Source: Microbacterium sp. MPKO10 (GTDB taxonomy: Bacteria; Actinomycetota; Actinomycetes; Actinomycetales; Microbacteriaceae). Taken from it: a stretch of DNA of 64,000 nt. The notes below the pieces were generated by a model that made no database searches, was not told the origin of the DNA, and saw only the letters and a list, made by a program, of their open reading frames with translations. Numbering within the stretch: position 1 is the first letter of the stretch; the number at the start of each line of letters is the position of its first letter. A program made the translations under genes and the position numbers. The DNA lies in the NCBI RefSeq assembly GCF_026107415.2, contig NZ_JAPCHX010000005.1, positions 248,001-312,000 on the forward strand. Reading direction: 5' to 3'. Below are positions 61,362 through 64,000 of the stretch, piece after piece.

Positions 61362-62792
61362 ATGAGCAAAGACGCGTCGGGCAACGCGGGCCGTCCGCCC
61401 ACGGGAGAGCACCGCACAACGGGGCCGATCGCCGGGCTGACAGACAACGCGCAGATCCCACGATCCCGTGTAATCTCATGGGCGCTCTGGGATTGGGGCT
61501 CTGCCTCGTTCAACGCTGTCGTCACCACGTTCGTCTTCAGCACGTACCTCGCGAGCTCACTCTTCGTCGACCCGGCGATCGTGGATGCTGCCGCGGGAGA
61601 CGCCAGTGACCCGGCGCTCAAGCTGGCTCTGGCCGAGAACGCCACACACCTCAGCACCGGGCTGCTCATCGCCGGCATCCTCGTCGCCCTTCTCGCCCCG
61701 GTGATGGGACAGCGCTCAGACGGATCGGGCAAGCGCAAGTTCTGGCTCGGCATCAATACGCTTCTAGTGGTCATCGCCATGGCCGCCATGTTCTTCGTCG
61801 AGGGCGCCCCCGCCTTCCTCGTGCTCGGCATTGTGCTGATCTCGGCGGGAAACGTCTTCTTCGAATTCGCCAGCGTCAACTACAACGCCATGCTCGTTCA
61901 GGTGTCGAACCGGGGCAACGTCGGCAAAGTCTCGGGAATGGGGTGGGGGCTCGGCTACGTCGGCGGCATCGTGCTACTCGCGCTGCTGCTCCTACTGTTC
62001 ATCCAGGGCTTCGGCACCGAGGGCGAAGCCGGGATCCTGGGCGTGACGACAGATGACGGGCTGAACATCCGTCTCGCCATCCTGTTCTCGGCCGTGTGGT
62101 TCGCTGTCTTCGCCATTCCGCTCATGCTGAAGGTTCCCGAGATCCCCCGCATCACCCGCCGCAACCGGATGTCGTTCTTCTCGTCGTACGCGTCGTTGTT
62201 CCGCACCATCGTGCGCCTCGCGAAGAACAGCCCTCAGGTTCTCGTGTTCCTGCTCGCCAGCGCTGTCTTCCGTGACGGGCTCGCCGGCGTCTTCACCTTC
62301 GGCGCCATCATCGCGGCACAGGTGTTCCACTTCTCGAGCTCCGAAGTTCTCTACTTCGCCGTCGCCGCGAACCTCGTCGCGGGCATCGGCACGTTTGCCG
62401 GAGGTTGGCTCGACGATCGCATCGGCCCCAAGAAGATCATCATGGGCTCACTGATCGGCCTGGTGCTCTTCGGCGCTGCTGTGCTCTTCGTCGGCGACGC
62501 CCAGATCGGCTTCTGGGTCTGCGGCCTGTTCTTGTGTCTCTTCGTCGGCCCCGTTCAGTCGGCGAGCCGCAGCTTCCTCTCCCGCATCACCCCTCCGGGC
62601 CGCGAGGGCGAGATCTTCGGCCTCTACGCCACGTCCGGCAGGGCCGTGAGCTTCCTCGCGCCCGGACTGTTCACGATGTTCGTGGGTCTGACGGGCGACA
62701 CCCGCTTCGGCATCCTGGGCATCGTTCTCGTCCTGCTTGCCGGGCTGCTGCTCATGCTTCCTGTGAAGGCCAAACAGTCGACGATCGCCTAA
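61362..62792 (+). CDS. MFS transporter of the UMF1/Atg22 type
   Basis: A 476-residue transporter with 12 predicted helices. The family-typical start is SWALWDWGSASFNAVVTTFVFSTYLASSLF, and the loop VMGQRSDGSGKRKFWLGINT has the MFS A-like motif. FEFASVNYNAMLVQVSNRGN and GPVQSASRSFLSRITPPGRE also fit UMF1. Substrates of bacterial members are unknown; the yeast homologue exports vacuolar amino acids. TAGCCT ends 6 nt before the ATG, so the mRNA is leaderless. Confidence 0.9.
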   Translation: MSKDASGNAGRPPTGEHRTTGPIAGLTDNAQIPRSRVISWALWDWGSASFNAVVTTFVFSTYLASSLFVDPAIVDAAAGDASDPALKLALAENATHLSTGLLIAGILVALLAPVMGQRSDGSGKRKFWLGINTLLVVIAMAAMFFVEGAPAFLVLGIVLISAGNVFFEFASVNYNAMLVQVSNRGNVGKVSGMGWGLGYVGGIVLLALLLLLFIQGFGTEGEAGILGVTTDDGLNIRLAILFSAVWFAVFAIPLMLKVPEIPRITRRNRMSFFSSYASLFRTIVRLAKNSPQVLVFLLASAVFRDGLAGVFTFGAIIAAQVFHFSSSEVLYFAVAANLVAGIGTFAGGWLDDRIGPKKIIMGSLIGLVLFGAAVLFVGDAQIGFWVCGLFLCLFVGPVQSASRSFLSRITPPGREGEIFGLYATSGRAVSFLAPGLFTMFVGLTGDTRFGILGIVLVLLAGLLLMLPVKAKQSTIA

Positions 62793-62849
62793 GCGGTACC
62801 CATGCGAGCGACAACTTGCTACTCTGACATCAACCAGACGAAAGGGGGA

Positions 62850-62915
62850 ATGACGATGACTGCCTTCAGCCTGCCCTCGACATCCATTTCCTCCGAGGTC
62901 GCCCGACCGATCTGA
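62850..62915 (+). CDS. Possible 21-codon leader peptide
   Basis: MTMTAFSLPSTSISSEVARPI, ending at a TGA 34 nt before the kinase start. AAAGGGGG lies upstream of two in-frame ATGs (62850, 62856), the second being better spaced. TACTCT (62820-62825) could be the -10. The good ribosome binding site on such a short frame suggests a translated leader, but it could be fortuitous. Confidence 0.35.
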   Translation: MTMTAFSLPSTSISSEVARPI

Positions 62916-62949
62916 CGCACGCGCGGCCTCCCTCTCTGGAGTTCGCACC

Positions 62950-63771
62950 GTGACATTCGACGCTTTTCCTGTTCCATCAACTCGCCTCGTCGAGCCCGGC
63001 GACGACCAACGCTGGTCAACGTGGCCCGACACTTCCCCCACCGAACGTGGCCCGCTGCCGCATCCGGATTGGCTCGTCACAGAGGCCGCAGCTCTTGACA
63101 CCGAGCTCGGCCTTGTCAAGACGGGCAAAGAAGCCGACGTTCACCTCATCGAGCGCGCCGTCCCTGGCGATCCGGATCGCGCCTGCACTCTCGCGGCAAA
63201 GCGCTACCGAACGTCGCAGCACCGCGACTTCACACGCAGCACGCAGTACGTCGAGGGACGCCGCACACGCAGCATGCGTGACGAGCGCGCACTCGGCAAG
63301 AAATCAACGTACGGGCGCGAGCTCGCGGCGACGAACTGGGCGTTCGCCGAGTTCGAGGCGCTTCGGCACCTGTCGCAGGTCGGAGCTCCTGTCCCCTATC
63401 CCGTTCAGATCCACGACGACGAGATCCTCATGGAGTTCGCCGGGCACGGAATTACGGCGGCGCCGCGTCTCGCACAGGTGCGAGAGGATGCTGTCGAAAT
63501 CAGACGCCTCTACCGTGAGGTTGTCGAGGCGATGCATGACTTCGCCCGAGCCGGATTCGCTCACGGCGACCTCTCGCCGTACAACATCCTCGTGCACAAC
63601 GGACGGATCGTCGTGATCGATGTGCCGCAGATCGTCGACCTCGCGGCAAACCCCAGTGGTCTCGATCTGCTGCATCGAGACTGCGTCAACGTCACAACCT
63701 GGTTCGTCCGGCAGGGGGCGGATGCTGACGCCGAAGAGCTGTTCGCCGAGCTGCTCGCCGAGGTCTACTGA
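62950..63771 (+). CDS. RIO-type atypical protein kinase
   Basis: A 273-residue kinase of the RIO1 family. It has the nucleotide loop VKTGKEADVHLIERAV, a catalytic Lys in LAAKRYR, and the long STQYVEGRRTRSMRDERALG loop with FTRS typical of RIO1-like proteins. The catalytic loop is FAHGDLSPYNILVHNG (Asp and Asn) and the metal-binding Asp is in VVIDVPQIVD, RIO kinases using a DxP-type motif here. Archaeal and eukaryotic members act in ribosome biogenesis; the bacterial role is uncharacterised. GTG start at 62950 with GGAG 8 nt upstream. Confidence 0.88.
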   Translation: MTFDAFPVPSTRLVEPGDDQRWSTWPDTSPTERGPLPHPDWLVTEAAALDTELGLVKTGKEADVHLIERAVPGDPDRACTLAAKRYRTSQHRDFTRSTQYVEGRRTRSMRDERALGKKSTYGRELAATNWAFAEFEALRHLSQVGAPVPYPVQIHDDEILMEFAGHGITAAPRLAQVREDAVEIRRLYREVVEAMHDFARAGFAHGDLSPYNILVHNGRIVVIDVPQIVDLAANPSGLDLLHRDCVNVTTWFVRQGADADAEELFAELLAEVY

Positions 63772-63779
63772 TCCGCGCT

Positions 63780-63804
63780 CGGCGCCGTTGCTGCCCGGGC
63801 GCCG
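63780..63804. terminator. Possible hairpin between convergent genes
   Basis: CGGCGCC / GGCGCCG, 7-bp stem with an 11-nt loop, between the kinase stop and the stop of the last gene. Confidence 0.45.
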
Positions 63805-63819
63805 GCGGGAGGAAACGCC

Positions 63820-64000
63820 TCACACGGCAGCGGGCACGTGTGTGTGCCAGGCCTCCTCGAACACGGAGTGGGCCTCAGCATCCGCGTCAATGGCGTCGAG
63901 CGCCAGAAGCGCGGCACCGACAACGGGGGCCTCTGAGACGATCGTCAACGTTGCGAGGGGCGCACGACGCGACAGCTCGTTCTCGAGAAGACTCAGGAGC
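63820..64000 (-). CDS. C-terminal fragment, probably BadF/BcrA-type sugar kinase
   Basis: The stop TGA is at 63822-63820. The visible 59 codons read in frame to the window edge: LLSLLENELSRRAPLATLTI then VSEAPVVGAALLALDAIDAD and a tail ending HTHVPAAV. APVVGAALLALD is the usual C-terminal helix of N-acetylglucosamine kinases of the BadF/BcrA ATPase family. The assignment rests on this short piece only; a ROK-family kinase is the alternative. Confidence 0.5.
   Translation of the reverse strand, partial: LLSLLENELSRRAPLATLTIVSEAPVVGAALLALDAIDADAEAHSVFEEAWHTHVPAAV

Noticed and set aside
60179-61879. 566-codon open frame on the minus strand across the TM2 gene
   Set aside because: It is antisense to the TCS4 regulator end, the TM2 gene and the MFS gene start, is Arg/Ser-rich and has no domain. 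High GC commonly leaves such frames open.

Overview
This window is chromosomal DNA from a high-GC Gram-positive bacterium, most likely a member of the family Microbacteriaceae (Actinomycetota). The evidence is the GC-rich codon use, the order dnaK-grpE-dnaJ-hspR with HAIR operators, ClpB lacking its N-domain, the clpS-DUF2017 pair, a DUF222/HNH endonuclease, a DUF6421 protein, and very many copies of the octamer GGATGCTG/CAGCATCC. The genus cannot be fixed from the sequence alone. I see no rRNA, tRNA, CRISPR array, transposase or phage gene; most of the window looks like ordinary core and near-core chromosome.

Layout. 0-10 kb: pyrE with an MMPL exporter, exonuclease III, an AEC transporter, an alpha/beta hydrolase, a leucine-dehydrogenase-like enzyme, and a YhgE/Pip membrane protein coupled to an ABC-ATPase-like protein that has lost its Walker A motif. 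10-18 kb: a DUF6421 protein, a first two-component system (TCS1), an MmyB-type regulator with an SDR enzyme, and a NatAB-like ABC exporter. 18-23 kb: threonine aldolase, acetyl-CoA synthetase and a nitroreductase. 23-31.6 kb: a membrane protein with TCS2, clpB, a DinB-like protein, and a DUF6069-TCS3 operon. 31.6-34.5 kb: the least conventional stretch, with a DUF222/HNH gene, long gaps, tandem repeats, and a cysteine-rich metallothionein-like reading frame interrupted by TGA. 34.5-42.3 kb: a DHA2 drug exporter, flavin monooxygenase, glycosyltransferase, MerR regulator, glutathionyl-hydroquinone reductase, and a hydrolase preceded by 18 perfect CTTCGG hexamers. 42.3-48.3 kb: DUF2017, clpS, an oxidoreductase, folA-thyA, an rRNA-type methyltransferase and two related membrane proteins. 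48.4-52.4 kb: the heat-shock operon. 52.6-64 kb: a TetR-monooxygenase pair, a NhaD-type antiporter, a LiaFSR-like PspC module (TCS4), a TM2 protein, a UMF1-type MFS transporter, a RIO-type kinase and the end of a probable sugar kinase.

How the parts work together. HspR, encoded last in the dnaK operon, should repress both its own operon and clpB through HAIR palindromes that overlap identical -10 elements (TAAACT). Four kinase/regulator pairs of the DesK/NarL type all overlap by 4 nt. For two of them I find candidate DNA codes. An inverted repeat at the TCS1 promoter recurs, with the same spacing to the -10 box, before the ABC exporter. A 13-mer occurs three times around TCS2 and its neighbouring membrane gene. 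TetR and MerR genes have palindromes placed for autoregulation. At least a dozen genes start 6-7 nt after a TAnnnT-like -10 element, so leaderless mRNAs appear to be common.

All assignments come from reading the sequence and translated frames by eye; no database search was run.
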